This document shows positions 11,221 through 23,397 of a stretch of 64,000 bases of DNA, in pieces. Origin of the DNA: Zhengitettix transpicula. Its lineage: Eukaryota > Arthropoda > Insecta > Orthoptera > Tetrigidae. The stretch lies in NCBI GenBank assembly GCA_037074705.1, contig CM073590.1, positions 9,804,001-9,868,000 of the forward strand, written 5' to 3'. Within the stretch, counting starts at the first letter, position 1. Each line of letters starts with the position of its first letter. The notes beneath the pieces were generated by a model. That model saw nothing but the letters and a program-made list of their open reading frames with translations, was not told the DNA's origin and did no database searches. The position numbers and the translations under genes are program-made.

Positions 11221-12487
11221 ATACTGATTTAATTGTAATAATCCTTATATGTAACGCAATAGCTTTTCACGTAAATGGCTAAATCATAAGCCCAAATGTA
11301 GATTTAAGCATACATTACTCATTAATGTGGCGCATACTGTTGTTGTCACAAATCTATCATATATATATAATTTACTCATTAGCATTTTATTGTTTATACT
11401 ATTAAATAAGACCCATAAAAATAGTTTATTTTCAACAATTACATTATAAATTACTCTGGGCAAAAAAATGCTAACTAGTGTTTTCTATAAACATTTTATA
11501 AATATATTTCCGAAAACTTTAAGCTAACTGCTTCGTAATTTGTGGGAAAGAGACTAGCACTTTTGCTGGTGAACTAAGTCAATCCCTTCTCATATTTTAA
11601 ACTATTAAGAGATCATATTAGTTTATCGTCAAATGTGTTAGTTTATTTACCACAAATAATGAAACGTGCGATGGAATATGCATAACTTTTGTAATTTTGA
11701 TGAGTGAAATGGATGCCAAATAATTTAAATTCCGGTATATCAAAGAAATTTCTTTGTCTGAGAAGGGAAAAGTATTTACATACTGAAGCGACCACTGCTT
11801 CCAAATCGAACGACTCAATTTACACAAGTCCCATCGCTGCAAGAGGGAATTGAAAAGAGATGTCAATACCGATTCATGAACAACGCCAGATATTTTCCTC
11901 ACTGCAATGTAGTAGACCTGTCAATCTATAATGAAGTGATAGGGTAATAATTTGGTAGGCAACACCGGAATGACTCAAGTGCAACGAACAAGCTGCAAGA
12001 CTGATGACTCCAAAACCAATGTTTTTATCACGAAACGTCGCGCGATAAAGTCATGATTCTCTATGGAAACGAAGTTGTACAGACAACCTTCATAATTATT
12101 TGTTTTATTATGGGATTATCGTCTTTGTTATTTTTTCAAACCACCATATTATTTATTGCTACGTTCATCAACCCTGGTGGACCTAGAATGTATCCCACGA
12201 ACTTGTCTCCCGTATTTTTAGAAAACTCGCTCCTCATTTTTTCATTTTATCGCTTTATTTGATAAACATTCTCACATGGAATATAAATAAACATGCGGGC
12301 CTTCTAGCTTTAAAGGTTTCACTTCAATCCATATAGGAATAGGAGCATGCTAATAAATACCATACCACATCAAGCATAACTGATTATAAGCCAAAAGTAG
12401 TTACTACATGAAGAAACCTATGTAAGCATTAACGACTATGGAAGCATAGCCGTAGTTATGTGGAGAATGAAGGATCAGTTATCGATT
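11221..12487. other. Intronic DNA, no gene seen
   Basis: AT-rich. A 94-codon minus ORF (11618-11902) and a 69-codon plus ORF (12053-12262) have no recognisable motif. Confidence 0.5.
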
Positions 12488-12562
12488 GCAACCGGAATTC
12501 GAACATGAATTATGAACCAAGGAGATCTAAAAACTTTATTACCGCGCCAACTCATTAGGACT
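12488..12562 (-). repeat. Degenerate tRNA-derived SINE head
   Basis: Minus strand: an A-box-like TAATGAGTTGGC and, about 50 nt on, a B-box-like GTTCGAATTCC with one inserted base. Spacing fits a tRNA-derived promoter. No clear body or tail was defined. Confidence 0.45.
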
Positions 12563-13780
12563 CTCCATGATTAAGCTATAAAGTAAATTCCAGAATTCAT
12601 ATCTATATTCCGCATCTGTTCAGCTTGCAAGTTCCTGTCACCCCGATGTATATGAAACTGCTGGAATCGGGAAGACAAAACATTGTCGATGCGGCCGAAG
12701 AATAATAAAAGCATTGTTCGAATGTGGAAGCCTAGGATGACCGGCGCAGGTCGTGACTGCGGCTCCAGACGACAATCCCTTGTTTATAGTCGTCATGTGG
12801 ACGTGAAAGCGACCTGGAATGTAAATGCAGCATGCGAAAGCCGTAAGTCAAGCGGACCTGTGTATGAAGAGTCCCCCTTCTCCACCTGAGATACGGGGCA
12901 CGGAGCACTTGTTCCAAGGGGGATTCGTGACCTCAGCCTGGATCTCAACACGCGTGTAATTTAGCTACAACAATTAACACCCAAACTTTAATTTCTCGGA
13001 ATGACTGGAAAAGATTTTGGATGATTCATTTCCCTAAAAATGACATGAGTATTTGCACGTACCATTACTCATATTTTCGGACTCAACGAAGAATGGAGAT
13101 GACAATTTTACTCTGAATAAAAACTTAAAAACTTAAGGATATTCCAAAAGCGCATTCTGTTGAGAGTGAAAATGGAATTCACGTCATTCTGAAGGCAGAT
13201 TACATTTATCGTGGCAGAGAGAGAAATGTTACCGACCCCGTCTGAAGCAGACAGTGAAAAGCTCGAATTACGGACAGAAATAAAATCTATCGCTTAATTG
13301 ATAAAAGGAAACGTTTACCAGATTATTCTATATTTATTGCACCTAACTGAAACGACGCTCTGAATCACATTCATACTCTTTCTCATCTCGGATAAGAAGA
13401 AATGTTACTGTTTGACTGAAAAACTTTTACGGTTATAAGAAATGGAAAGAAATAATAAAAAGGTAATTTAAATAAACTGGTGAAAGTATCTGTTTATTTC
13501 AATAAAAACCAAGAGCATATGATGAAATATATAAAATATAGCACAAGGGAGGATCACATTTGAGATTTCACGCATTCCAATCATCGTGGTACATACCTGC
13601 TGATTTAAAATTTCGTTATTAAGAAATAAACCACACATTACAAGTGACGTTAGCCACAATATAAAATAAAAATAATAAGAGAGGATACTTTTGTATTTGG
13701 TCTTCTATCTGGTGGCCTCGAAATTGGTTCTTTAAATATACTCGAGTTATAACTTATTAGTTTAAGTTAAACTAGGAGGT
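12563..13780. other. Intronic DNA with a G+C-richer patch
   Basis: The patch at 12640-12960 yields overlapping 60-70 codon ORFs on both strands, with no domain. The rest is AT-rich and featureless. Confidence 0.5.
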
Positions 13781-14310
13781 CAGTTGCCAAATCTCCCAGA
13801 AGTAAATCTCAACACTTTACAATAATGTAATTGAATTTCACTCCTTCCTTTGGGTGTCCACGGACCACTGACTAACTGCTCCCACCTATCCGGATTCCTC
13901 TCAGGCAGTGAATAATTGATTTCGCAACAGTGGCGCCAACATGTCGTCCTAATGCGTGATGAGGATTTTGGAACGGTGGTCGCTGGGAAGCGTGGTGTGA
14001 GAAAAAAAAGGAGAGTGGGGAGAGGGGATGGAGTGACTTTCTCGTGTCCCAATGCGATTGCATCGGACTGAACCACACAGAGAGCCTCCTCCGCAACGTC
14101 TCCAAGCACCAAAAAAAAAGGAAGCGACGTCTATCGCGGACTGAGATCTCAAATCACTCGACGAGACAGCGGCATACAGACGTAAACCTAGGCTATGTAG
14201 CAACTCGCGCAGATTTTATCTGTTCCTCATAGCGCCAGGCGTGCTTCAGCTGCTATTCATACCGCGTGTAGCTGACTTGCTCTGGGAATAAATTATAAGA
14301 GGATAAGTGA
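13781..14310. promoter_or_regulatory. G+C-richer patch, possible regulatory element
   Basis: Three overlapping minus ORFs of 77-110 codons and one plus ORF arise from composition; none shows a domain. Two short A tracts (14006 and 14111 areas) interrupt it. A GTGGCGCCAAC string at 13930 looks like a primer-binding site but has no LTR around it. Confidence 0.25.
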
Positions 14311-15900
14311 ATCTCGTTGATGATGCATGATAACTCTAAATAGAGGGTTCGACAGTCGACTGATTATATAAGTCAACTATAGGTTTGAAAGAACTAAAAT
14401 AATAATTGAAACTAAAATTTTTAAGCCTTCCTATTTAAAAGAAAAAGCGCATGGTTACTGAAAAAGTGTGAGCGATTGTCAGGTCAGTCTTGATACGATG
14501 AATGCATATTTCGATTAACAATTAAACACATCAAGTTGCATGAGATTTGGTAATATCCGCCCATCCTACTGCTTTAAGTCCAAAAAACACTTGGCTACTA
14601 TTCGATGTTGGCCAAATGCTAATATGGCTACAGCAGCAGATGTTCGTTCACTTTACGTTTCTGACATCGTCACACTTTCTCCGAGAATCCTGTTTAGATT
14701 ACGGGAGATTCGCATGCATATAAGGGAAAGCTAATTTTCAGAATGTAATTTCGCAATTTTATTACCGGCAACGGGCTCTCGTATAGCTATGGTAATGTGG
14801 CCTACAGACTGTTATGAGGAAATATTACATTAGTGCCGATCTTTAAATTTCCTTGTTTTAACGCTGGCCGGTAATAAATTAATTCATGATTTTAGTATTA
14901 CGCAGCAAATTTTACGCACAATGCACATATCCAGTTATTAATATTGGGCATAGATTCATCTAGCACAATAATTCATTAATAAAAAAATCGTAACTATATT
15001 TAATATAACTAATTAATTTCCAACAGCAGTACTGTTATGACTATTACAGAGTTCAAAAGCCTTTACTACCTGACAGGTAGTTATAAGCTTTTTCTCAACT
15101 ATTGTTCCAACTACTTCCACTCTGTTCTTTTTTCCGCACAACGTTTCCATCTTACGCCATCAAACGCATTTGTCATATTCAACACACTCCACGTAACGCC
15201 ATTCTTTACATAATTTACTATAGAGAGTATCAACTAGCCTTACTTTGTTATGCATTTGCAATCTACAGAGTTCGTTATTAATTTCGACTCTGTAGTTTAG
15301 AGAATTCCCAAATCCTACTAATTCTTCTTCTTTTACTTAACAGCTTTCGATTTTTTATTTGATCTGAGCTCAAGTGAAATTAACCATCTAGACACGTGTA
15401 GCTGTTGAAACCCATTCTTCGGAAAGATGTAAAGCCGAAATCTAGAAGACCGCTCAGGAAGATTAATTTATTTTCGGAAATGACTGGACCAGTTCAAGAA
15501 CTAGTGTTGTGACAGGTCCTGAATTAGTCTGGACGCGTGCGTTGCGGCACGCGTTGCCCTGAGTTATAGGTCTTGTGAAAACACGTGACGACGCTACGAG
15601 GCTCTCATTAGTCCTCGGAAATAACACGCAAGTTCGCATCCCGGCGACGTGACTGACACATGCAAATCAGGGGATTACACTGATATGGGGAAACGAACAT
15701 GCCATCGTCGTTCAATAGCGGTGATGGTCCAGGGTTGAATCGATGAATTTTATTAAAATTAACTCTTAGTCCGGAGACTTTACTGTTGTGATAAAAGTGT
15801 TTACAATTTGTAGATATTTACCATGTAAACCTGTTTACATAATATTAACGAAGGTTATCCGGCATGATGTTTGGGATCGATCTGATCATCGAGGAAACTT
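14311..15900. other. Intronic DNA, no gene seen
   Basis: Mixed composition. A patch at 15500-15730 is G+C-richer. No ORF longer than 64 codons and no repeat matched. Confidence 0.5.
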
Positions 15901-16050
15901 CGTGTTATGAAAAGCAAAAATAAGATTATGAGGAAGATCGGAAGAACGGATATTTAGGGAGTATGTAGTGCCAGTTGGTAGGAGGGGGTTAGAGTTAGGT
16001 AATTCCGGAGTGATTTAGGGGGAGGATGATATCAATTGGGAGTTTACGTT

Positions 16051-16640
16051 TTAGTCTGCGATTTTGTAGAAGAGCTCAATGGTTGGATTTGGATGGTTGA
16101 TGTAGATATTTATTACGGACTCGGTATATTTATGAATTATGGCAGGAATTAGGGGAATTTCAAGGTTTTTGTGGATAACTGAGTTGCAAAGGTACCAGGG
16201 GGAATTTGAGATTAAACGGAGAATTTTGTTTTGTTTTGTTTGTATTTTGTCGGAGTGGGAATAGGCAGTAGATCCACATATCGCACATGAGTACGACCAT
16301 ATGGGGCGGATTAAGGATAGATAAAGGAGTCTTTTAGTGCTAAGGGATATGAGAGATTTTCTGTTGATAAGAGGGAAGAGTTGTTTTATTTTGTTGTTGA
16401 TTCTGGAGGTAATGTGAGGTATGTGAGGTTTCCATGATAATTTGGAATCGAGGATAACACCTAGGTATGGAGCAGTTTATTGGATAGGTATTTTGGTGCC
16501 GTTCAGAAAAAAGGAGTGGTTGAGGGAATGTTTGGTTTTAAGTGTGAAGGGAATGATTGTGGATTTGGTAGGGTTTATGCTGATTCTCAATTTTTTGGTC
16601 CAGTTTTCAATATCATTGATGGCGATGAACTGAAAAACCT
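16051..16640 (-). mobile_element. Jockey-like non-LTR retrotransposon, ORF2 C-terminal fragment
   Basis: One minus frame runs from about 16640 to the stop at 16053-16051 with a single internal stop. It reads IENWTKKLRISINPTKS, then YLGVILDSKLSWKPHI, a NRKSLISLSTKRLLYLSLIR segment, PIWSYSCAIC and SDKIQTKQNKILRLISN. These are the thumb and post-reverse-transcriptase blocks of Jockey-type polymerases. The catalytic YADD box lies beyond the 5' truncation. Up to about 15905 may be its 3' untranslated region. It belongs to the same broad group as the fragment at 52745-53702. Confidence 0.88.
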
Positions 16641-16849
16641 GTATCAGGATTGCCATCAAATTATTATTCTTTGAATACTGAATCTTGATAAACTCATCCC
16701 CTAAAAGTTTACTAAATATTGTAAATTTAGAGTAAATTCTTCATTGAGAAATATAAAAGGCCAAGGAAAATGCTAAATTATTCGTAAAATACGAGAATTA
16801 TTGCAGATGCTGATTATTTAGCTCCGTATAACTAATTTTCATGGCACTA
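16641..16849. other. Short AT-rich spacer
   Basis: Open in the same minus frame for part of its length but without reverse-transcriptase motifs. It marks the 5' truncation of the Jockey-like fragment. Confidence 0.5.
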
Positions 16850-17070
16850 GGTGGCGATGCTAACGTTGGATAATTTATTTGGGGCCATTGGTGCCTGGAA
16901 GCTGTTTCGCCCTATTTCAATTGTCCGTCATGAGAAACATTGCCGGATGTGGAAAGTAGTCGCTTTCACGGAGCAAGCACGCTCAGGGCTGCCAACGGTA
17001 ATGAGGGAGAGAGCCTATTAGACCCGCACTCGAAGGTGTTACCAATTAGAGACCCACATCCGCTACGAAA
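16850..17070. promoter_or_regulatory. Candidate enhancer patch
   Basis: Contains GGATAATTTATTTGGGGCC and TTTCAATTGTCCGTCATGAG, then a G+C-richer run to ATTAGACCCGC and ACCAATTAGAGACC. No ORF. Regulatory role inferred from composition only. Confidence 0.35.
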
Positions 17071-17840
17071 AGCATATTCGTTTCTGAAGAACCTAGTTCA
17101 GTAGGTTTGATGGATTCATTTAAGCGAATCTATTCGAAATTAAAGTGATCGCAAAGTAATTGGACGAGCGGAAGACAAAGTTAGAGTGGAGCGATTTTCT
17201 CTGGAAAATACAGTGAAAAATTATCGCAAGACCAGAAATTGACTTAATAAAAAGTAGACATCGTCAAGACTATCGATGGCTTGCTTCTTAACAGTTCTGG
17301 TATTGCAAAACAAACGTATAATGTGACTGATTATTCTGAAAGTTTAAGTTCTTTGCTAGCTTGTTCTGTAAACGACTAAATTTCCTCCCACTACATGGGT
17401 ATGAATAAAAATTTATTCCTCCTTTGAATGATAATAATCTACGTATTATGTAAACTTGTGTTAGATAGAATAACTGATTCTTTTAATCGAAATCGTTTCT
17501 ATTGTACTTCAGAAGTGTCAATTAGACTCCTAACATTTGCACCCTAAGCACTTTTTTCCCGTTTAAATAGAATTGTTGGTTCAGTAAGGAAAACACTGTC
17601 AGACGCTATCTTAAAGAAAGAATTCTGCATGAGATAGCGGTCTACAAGTTGTTCTCGGTCTGCGCACTCCAAATCACTATCGGATGTCTTGTCTCTCAAG
17701 GCATTCAATGCAATGGAGTAGCCATAAAGATGGCAGCTTCTGCGCAGACAATTTATATTTAAATTCACGTCTGGAATTCGACCGGTTGGCATAACCTACA
17801 ATGGCAGAAAGGAAAATAATTAGCCTGACGGCGCTTTAAA
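17071..17840. other. Intronic DNA, no gene seen
   Basis: An 82-codon minus ORF (17544-17792) has no recognisable domain. Otherwise AT-rich. Confidence 0.5.
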
Positions 17841-18190
17841 ATTGTCACATCTTTCGTTTACGAGTGGAACAAAGCCTCTGTCCCGACAGTACACGTGGAC
17901 GCCCATTCACCTGTCTCGCAGATAAGATCGCGAAACCCACGTGTGGGGCGGTCCAAGGTCGCGAAACCGGAACCGCGGCGACAATTGGAGCAATTAGGGT
18001 CCCGAAACTGCTCCCGACGCGTGCGAAACGAGGGTAACTGCGTTCACGCCCGAAGACTGCCGACACGCAAATCAGGATGGAAAACTGCGGCCGTGCTCTC
18101 ACTGAATAAAAATGGGAGGTTGACGCGACGAAAATCTATCCCCGATTCTTTATATCGTATCAGACGAATTGAAACACTTACTTGATAGAA
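17841..18190. promoter_or_regulatory. G+C-rich island
   Basis: A sharply bounded G+C-rich block with many CpG steps, e.g. CACGTGTGGGGCGGTCC and ACCGCGGCGACAATTGG. A 96-codon plus ORF and an 85-codon minus ORF overlap it without domains. It could be a regulatory island or the relic of an inserted sequence. Confidence 0.3.
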
Positions 18191-18419
18191 CTTAAACTCA
18201 TGTCAGCATTTGGTTGACCTCTATTTAACATAAAACTACTTAAGCAACCAGCATTGTTATCGATATCTCGTTTTGAAAAGGTAATCCTTTTAGTGTTAAA
18301 AATAAAATGAGACGTTTCAAACAGAACAGTAATGTCGGAAGTATGTTTCATTTCACGTAGCAAGACTATTTTAATTCCGTGTGTACCTTAGTCAGAGAAA
18401 TCGAATTAATGATTCGCTT

Positions 18420-18760
18420 CAATATATGCAAAGGACGGAAAAGTGAAGGGATCAGGAATGAGGAACTTGTGCTTACGGTAACTGCAGACTCGCATAAAGC
18501 AGGAGGAGCGATCGCAACGTTTCCCATAAACTCTCAATAGGCGAAAATCGTCCAATTATCGGACGTCGCTATGTGGAGCAGAGTGGGGCGATTTCCAGTT
18601 TGTGAGAGTGTAATTGGCGGGCGCAGGAAGCAGCTATTTAGCAAACACAAGAGGTCAGCCGACCCGTGACGTCACTGCCCGTGAGAGAGCAGCTGTTGGG
18701 TGCAGCCCTGCCCGACACGAGCTCACTTGCCAAATAGCTGAAAGAGACACGAGACTCACA
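18420..18760. promoter_or_regulatory. Candidate enhancer patch with CRE and E-box words
   Basis: Has CCGTGACGTCACTGCC, which contains a palindromic CRE/AP-1-type TGACGTCA, and GAGCAGCTGTTGGG with a CAGCTG E-box. The 3' part is G+C-richer than its flanks. Confidence 0.35.
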
Positions 18761-19622
18761 TAAACACCAACTTAAGAGATAGGTATCCAAGATATAAAGT
18801 TTACGAAATAAGGGTAACAAGAAATTCATTTCCAAAATTAAGGACAGGTAATATAGATTGAAGGGATGAACAGCGTCAACAGTTGGAAAATCCAACTTTT
18901 AAAAAAGAGACAATATTAGAAATTTCGGTGACGGAATATATCGTCGAAGCATTCTGTGTTAGTGAGACATAGGAAGCAAAATTGTTGAAAACATTCAAAT
19001 AGATGAATTATGATATATCGGAACACAGTATTGAGGGTATGACAAAAAGGGGAAGATAATAATGGATTAAAAATCGTGAGAAATAATGTTAAAAACTACG
19101 TATTACCCAAAATAATGAAATGAAAAGAAAAATAACAAAATAGAAATTCTCCTAGAATCCAATTGGAGATTGAGCGGCGCTTTGCAATTACTTTCAATAC
19201 TAAAAGTAAATACACGTCTTTTCTATTATCTGTGCCGATGTAACGGCAGTAAATTACGAATTTTACAGTCAATAAAATATTGAAAATGAAGAATGATGCG
19301 AAGAAAATCATTTCTGTATAGTGAAAATAAATAACATAATTGTTCAAAATTGATTTCGTTATTTTATTATTAATAATTGAATATTAATCCCGATGATGGC
19401 TTTGATTTGTAGATATTGTTACGGGTGTACCATTGTTTGCGTGTAATGACGAAATATCTGACTGGCTTCTCTCAGAATTAAGTAGATCTGTGTAAGAGTT
19501 TCGGAATGTTAACTTATCTTTTGACGTATTGAAATACCTTAGTAATTCTCTTTGTCTCAAACTCCCCCAATTTATTTATAGTTTTTCTACTTCTTAATTA
19601 AATACAGGTGTCAGTTAAGAGG

Positions 19623-19623
<1 letters not shown>
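18761..19623. other. AT-rich intronic DNA, no gene seen
   Basis: One 83-codon minus ORF rich in F, I and Y, as expected of AT-rich chance ORFs. Confidence 0.55.

Positions 19624-19653
<30 letters not shown>
19624..19653. repeat. (TA)n microsatellite
   Basis: Uninterrupted TA dinucleotides over about 30 bp, about 36 bp before a perfect hairpin. Confidence 0.95.
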
Positions 19654-19654
<1 letters not shown>

Positions 19655-19689
19655 TATTAAAAACCATAAAAATAAAGAATTAATAATCA

Positions 19690-19739
19690 TTTAAGTCTCA
19701 GAAAACAAAGAAGTTGTTCTTTGTTTTCTGAGACTTAAA
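19690..19739. repeat. Perfect 23-bp inverted repeat with a 4-nt loop
   Basis: TTTAAGTCTCAGAAAACAAA plus GAA (19690-19712) is followed by GTTG and then by its exact reverse complement (19717-19739). No mismatch has accumulated, so it is young or maintained. The arms match none of the fold-back families in this window. Confidence 0.95.
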
Positions 19740-20079
19740 CTTAAATTTTATTCACTTTAACCCTGACCAAGGGATAGAAACTATACCAGTTAGTTCTGAT
19801 CAGATGTAAGATGTTTGTAAGACGTGTCAGCCCTGTGCCTTAGAAGATAAATCTATGCCTCCTGCAAATCGTATGGAGACGTGTTTGGCGTGTTACGTCA
19901 GTCACCGAAATAGAAGTGACAGAAATTGACCACTACTTCATCCTACAAGTTTTCATTATTTATCACTAATTCTGCTGGAAATTTATCAAGTTTTCTTCCT
20001 AGAGGTTATAGGTTCGTATACCAAGTCAAAGCAGCCTGTATTTATGATCCTGAAGATTTTCCAATTAATATTTCATCGG

Positions 20080-20560
20080 CGAAGTGCCCCGTGGTCCGCA
20101 AAGTCAGCTGCTCGTAAACGACCAGGCACGACTGTATTTCTTAGGCTCCGTGCTCAGGTGCCGAGTCTTCGGAGGCCGGGGAACGGGCTTCGAGACTCAT
20201 TAACGCGCTACCTGGACGGCCGCGTCATATTTCAAACCGGCCGCCTTTCAACGTTCTCTGGAAGGCAGAAATGGCTAATTGGACTCCCGCCCCTGTCCCG
20301 CTTTGTTCTGCAGGTAATTACACTCGCGGGACAATGGCCGAGTAATCTAATAATTAGCCGCTAATTGTGCTCGCCGACACACGCTTCTCGTTACCAGATA
20401 CTGCACCCTGGTCCTGATTAATGTGTTCAGGGCTCCCTGATGGATGGGACGAATGCTCCGATAACGTTTTTACCTATTCGTCGGTTATCTCATTAAAAAG
20501 GGATGAAGGACGGCATAATTTATGGTGTTGACAACCCTGAATGCCCACCTTCCTGACGCA
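20080..20560. promoter_or_regulatory. Candidate enhancer, dense in homeodomain-type sites
   Basis: TGGCTAATTGGACTCC, GGTAATTACACTCGCGGG, TAATAATTAGCCGCTAATTG and CCTGATTAATGTGTTC all fall within about 160 bp of a block much richer in G+C than its flanks. The 106-codon plus ORF over it has no domain. Of all patches in the intron this looks most like a conserved enhancer. Confidence 0.45.
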
Positions 20561-21677
20561 ACAAAGTGTTCTAATAACTTCGTTCAATCTTAGCTGAGCA
20601 TCAAATCAAACCTGATCAGAGTGAAAAGCTGTGTCAAAACTAGTCGAAAATTAATTTATAAACGTTGTTTTTGAAGAAACGTGTAATGTCCTAATTTTTG
20701 CATTACGTTCATCGTTTGCATATAGATAACAGTTGAAAACATTTCATTATTAAGGTTTTGCGGGATATAAAACATGAACATGAAACTGAATTGTTACACA
20801 ACCATTTATTGGACCACAGATATTAATTACACTAAGGAACATAAAAAAAACCAATCACTTTTGGCAAAAACAGGACCTACACCGTTCTTATCTGAGTTAT
20901 AAAAAATCTAATTTCCTTCTAAACTAAAACGTCACTGACTTTAATACAATTCTAACCTAAAACGGTTACACGACGAAAGCGGCCAGAAATGAGGTACAAA
21001 AATTTTATTTTTCGAATTTCTTTTCCAGGTGACTGGAAGCTGCTATTTCCAAATTGTTCCGCAAAACAATTCTGTGAAAAGATTGGAACGGCTGCAGCTA
21101 TGATCAGCTTTAAAGAAACGATATGCTAGCAAATTTATTTGTATCTTTGCATGAGTTTCTTTCCTCAGTTTCTCTCATAATTTATAAACTGCTGTATGGA
21201 AAATACACTACAAACACTTTTCAAAGTGTTTTAATTCCATTAAACTTCCAAAATAATGACTAGCATAGTTTAAGTGACCAGGATACTCGTCGTTACATTT
21301 CATCATTCTTAATTCGAGGGGGATTTGCCGACCTCGACTTAACACGATTTACGTACTTTGTGAAAATGATCTGTCGCAATCCCTCTTTATCAAATCAATT
21401 TAACCACTTTCATGTTTAACGTACGTTGTCAGCTATTTCTTCAACTTTTAACCCATTAGCAACTTTCATTGGTTGAATTAAGACTTCTGTAATTAAATTC
21501 TCTAAAGAGTTCCTCGAATCCGTTTTATATGAAAGGATAAATTCCATAATTTGTAGAATATCGATGTGACATGGAAATTATTGTGAAAATCAAAGAGATT
21601 CACTGCTAACATTCTGTGTTTTAAAATGTTATATTTTTACATATGTTTATATGAAATATAGAATGATGATGATGACG
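20561..21677. other. AT-rich intronic DNA, no gene seen
   Basis: No ORF above 60 codons and no matched repeat. Confidence 0.6.
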
Positions 21678-21972
21678 GCCAATTTCAGAAAATTTACTTA
21701 TTAAATTTAAAAAACGTTTCAGGACGTTTTTATAATATATTCAGGTCTTTTGGGCGGAGAAAATACAATATACAATTTTTTATAATCATAAAGATCACGA
21801 TTTTGCAGATTGTGGTTTTATAATATACAGCTAATATTATGCAATTACTTACCTAATTGTCTCTAAATATTAACATCTAATTAACAATATATTAAAAAGT
21901 TTCGCTAAATTTTAGAAAAAGGTACAAAAAGTATCGAAACGTTTTTTTTTTAAAAAAAATTAATAAACAGGA
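21678..21972. repeat. Fold-back repeat F3 (A type, degenerate)
   Basis: The minus strand at 21755-21680 reads AAAAGACCTGAATATATT, then TCCTGAAACGTTTTTTAAA, then AATAAGTAAATTTTCTGAAA, matching the arms of the fold-back at 56.2 kb. The plus strand at 21913-21972 reads TAGAAAAAGGTACAAAAAGT, then ATCGAAACGTT and an A/T tail. The two copies face each other about 170 bp apart, so the overall size matches the other elements. Confidence 0.65.
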
Positions 21973-22149
21973 TGCATTATCTATTCTGTTGTGTTGTAAA
22001 TTAAAAAATTCGATATGAAGATTTTGCTTCCGGACTTAAACTTTATATTCCAAACTTTGTCACAGTTTGCTGACTATGTACTACACTCACAGATGTCCGC
22101 ATGTGTACACGTGAACAATACGAAGCTTAAATGCGTAAAATGTAAGCAT

Positions 22150-22440
22150 ATTGGCACAATGCAATGAACGAAATAAGGGTCCAGTAGCGGGGGCGTGTAG
22201 CTGGGGAGTACGCTCCCGAGGGAAGCTCATCACAGCCCAGAGACCGCTTCGGCCTTTCGACACCCTTTCCAGAAGCAACTGGCGTGGCCGTTCCCGTTTC
22301 CGCTTCCCTGTTTTGCACCCTCCAGCTGTTTATTTTGGGCAACGTGTCTGAGTGACAGTTCGCAGCCTCCTGCTCGGGCAGATGCGCCGTCTCTGCGGAT
22401 TTATGACTATGGACCTAGTATTTCAAAGGGCTGCCGACAC
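22150..22440. promoter_or_regulatory. G+C-rich candidate regulatory patch
   Basis: Overlapping 63-71 codon ORFs on three frames reflect composition only. Strings such as AGTAGCGGGGGCGTGTAGC and CGTGGCCGTTCCCGTTTCC contrast with the AT-rich surroundings. No homeodomain cluster seen. Confidence 0.3.
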
Positions 22441-23346
22441 ACACCTACTACACGCCTTATACTCAAACTTCAAACAAAACCATTTATTATGTCTTACAGT
22501 AGAAATATGCTCATCTACGTTTTAATACGAAGTTGTGCCTTACGCTGCTTGGGTTTTCCGTCTCTCATTCTGTTTCATTTTCGTTATACAGATTTATTGT
22601 GTAACCTTATGTTCTAAAATTAAGTAATTGATAGAATCTGGATTGATACACGGGTGATATAAATAAAAACGAAGTTTCTGTAGTAATCTGTGTCAGCATA
22701 AGGTGTCAAGTTTCAGTAAGCTTTTCATCAATACATATTCTCAGCAAACCTAATATTTTTAATACATACAGAGAATTATAGTTATATTAAGAACTGCTCA
22801 ACAAGCAACGTATTCATCAAATTACATACTCACGAACTCCCGTCATTGTATGTTACATTTTATTTTTCACACCAAAAACCATGAATAAAAATCGTGAAAG
22901 TTTTGAAAATAATTTATTGTAAAACGATTGAACGACAGAAAAAGAATCTACTATGTGAATTAAGAACAAAAGAAACAAAAACAACTGTTTCCTTAAATTT
23001 AATCTCTTGTAAGAGGTCGCAATTAACAAACTTTTTCCTTCGTTGAAGCTGAATAAAGTTTGCCATATAAGTATTAGAAAGGTTGATAAAACTCGACTGA
23101 TAAATTTTAACTTTTTTTTTCTGGGGCTAATTGACAGGCGAGGGTAAGCTGGACTCTGCCGGAGATTGGCCGGTGATATCTGCTTTGTTCTGTCACAGTC
23201 GTATTCGGAGAGAAGCATTCTTTGTCGCATTCATTAACATGTCAGTTGACATTCGGCATTTTCCTAGATGGATAAACTGTTACGAGACCTCCCACGGGAA
23301 ATAATACAAAAACATGAATACAACCATGTGCAGAGGTTTTTATGAT

Positions 23347-23348
<2 letters not shown>
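22441..23348. other. AT-rich intronic DNA, no gene seen
   Basis: A 125-codon minus ORF (22853-23230) is the longest simple ORF nearby but is low-complexity, rich in L, F, S and K, and has no domain I know. Treated as chance. Confidence 0.5.

Positions 23349-23391
<43 letters not shown>
23349..23391. repeat. (AT)n microsatellite
   Basis: About 43 bp of uninterrupted AT dinucleotides. Confidence 0.95.

Positions 23392-23397
<6 letters not shown>

Noticed and set aside
13920..13940. LTR retrotransposon primer-binding site (GTGGCGCCAAC)
   Set aside because: No LTR with TG...CA ends upstream, no gag or pol sequence downstream, and no second copy.
22853..23230. 125-codon minus ORF as a gene
   Set aside because: Low-complexity L/F/S/K composition typical of AT-rich chance ORFs; no motif or splice signals.
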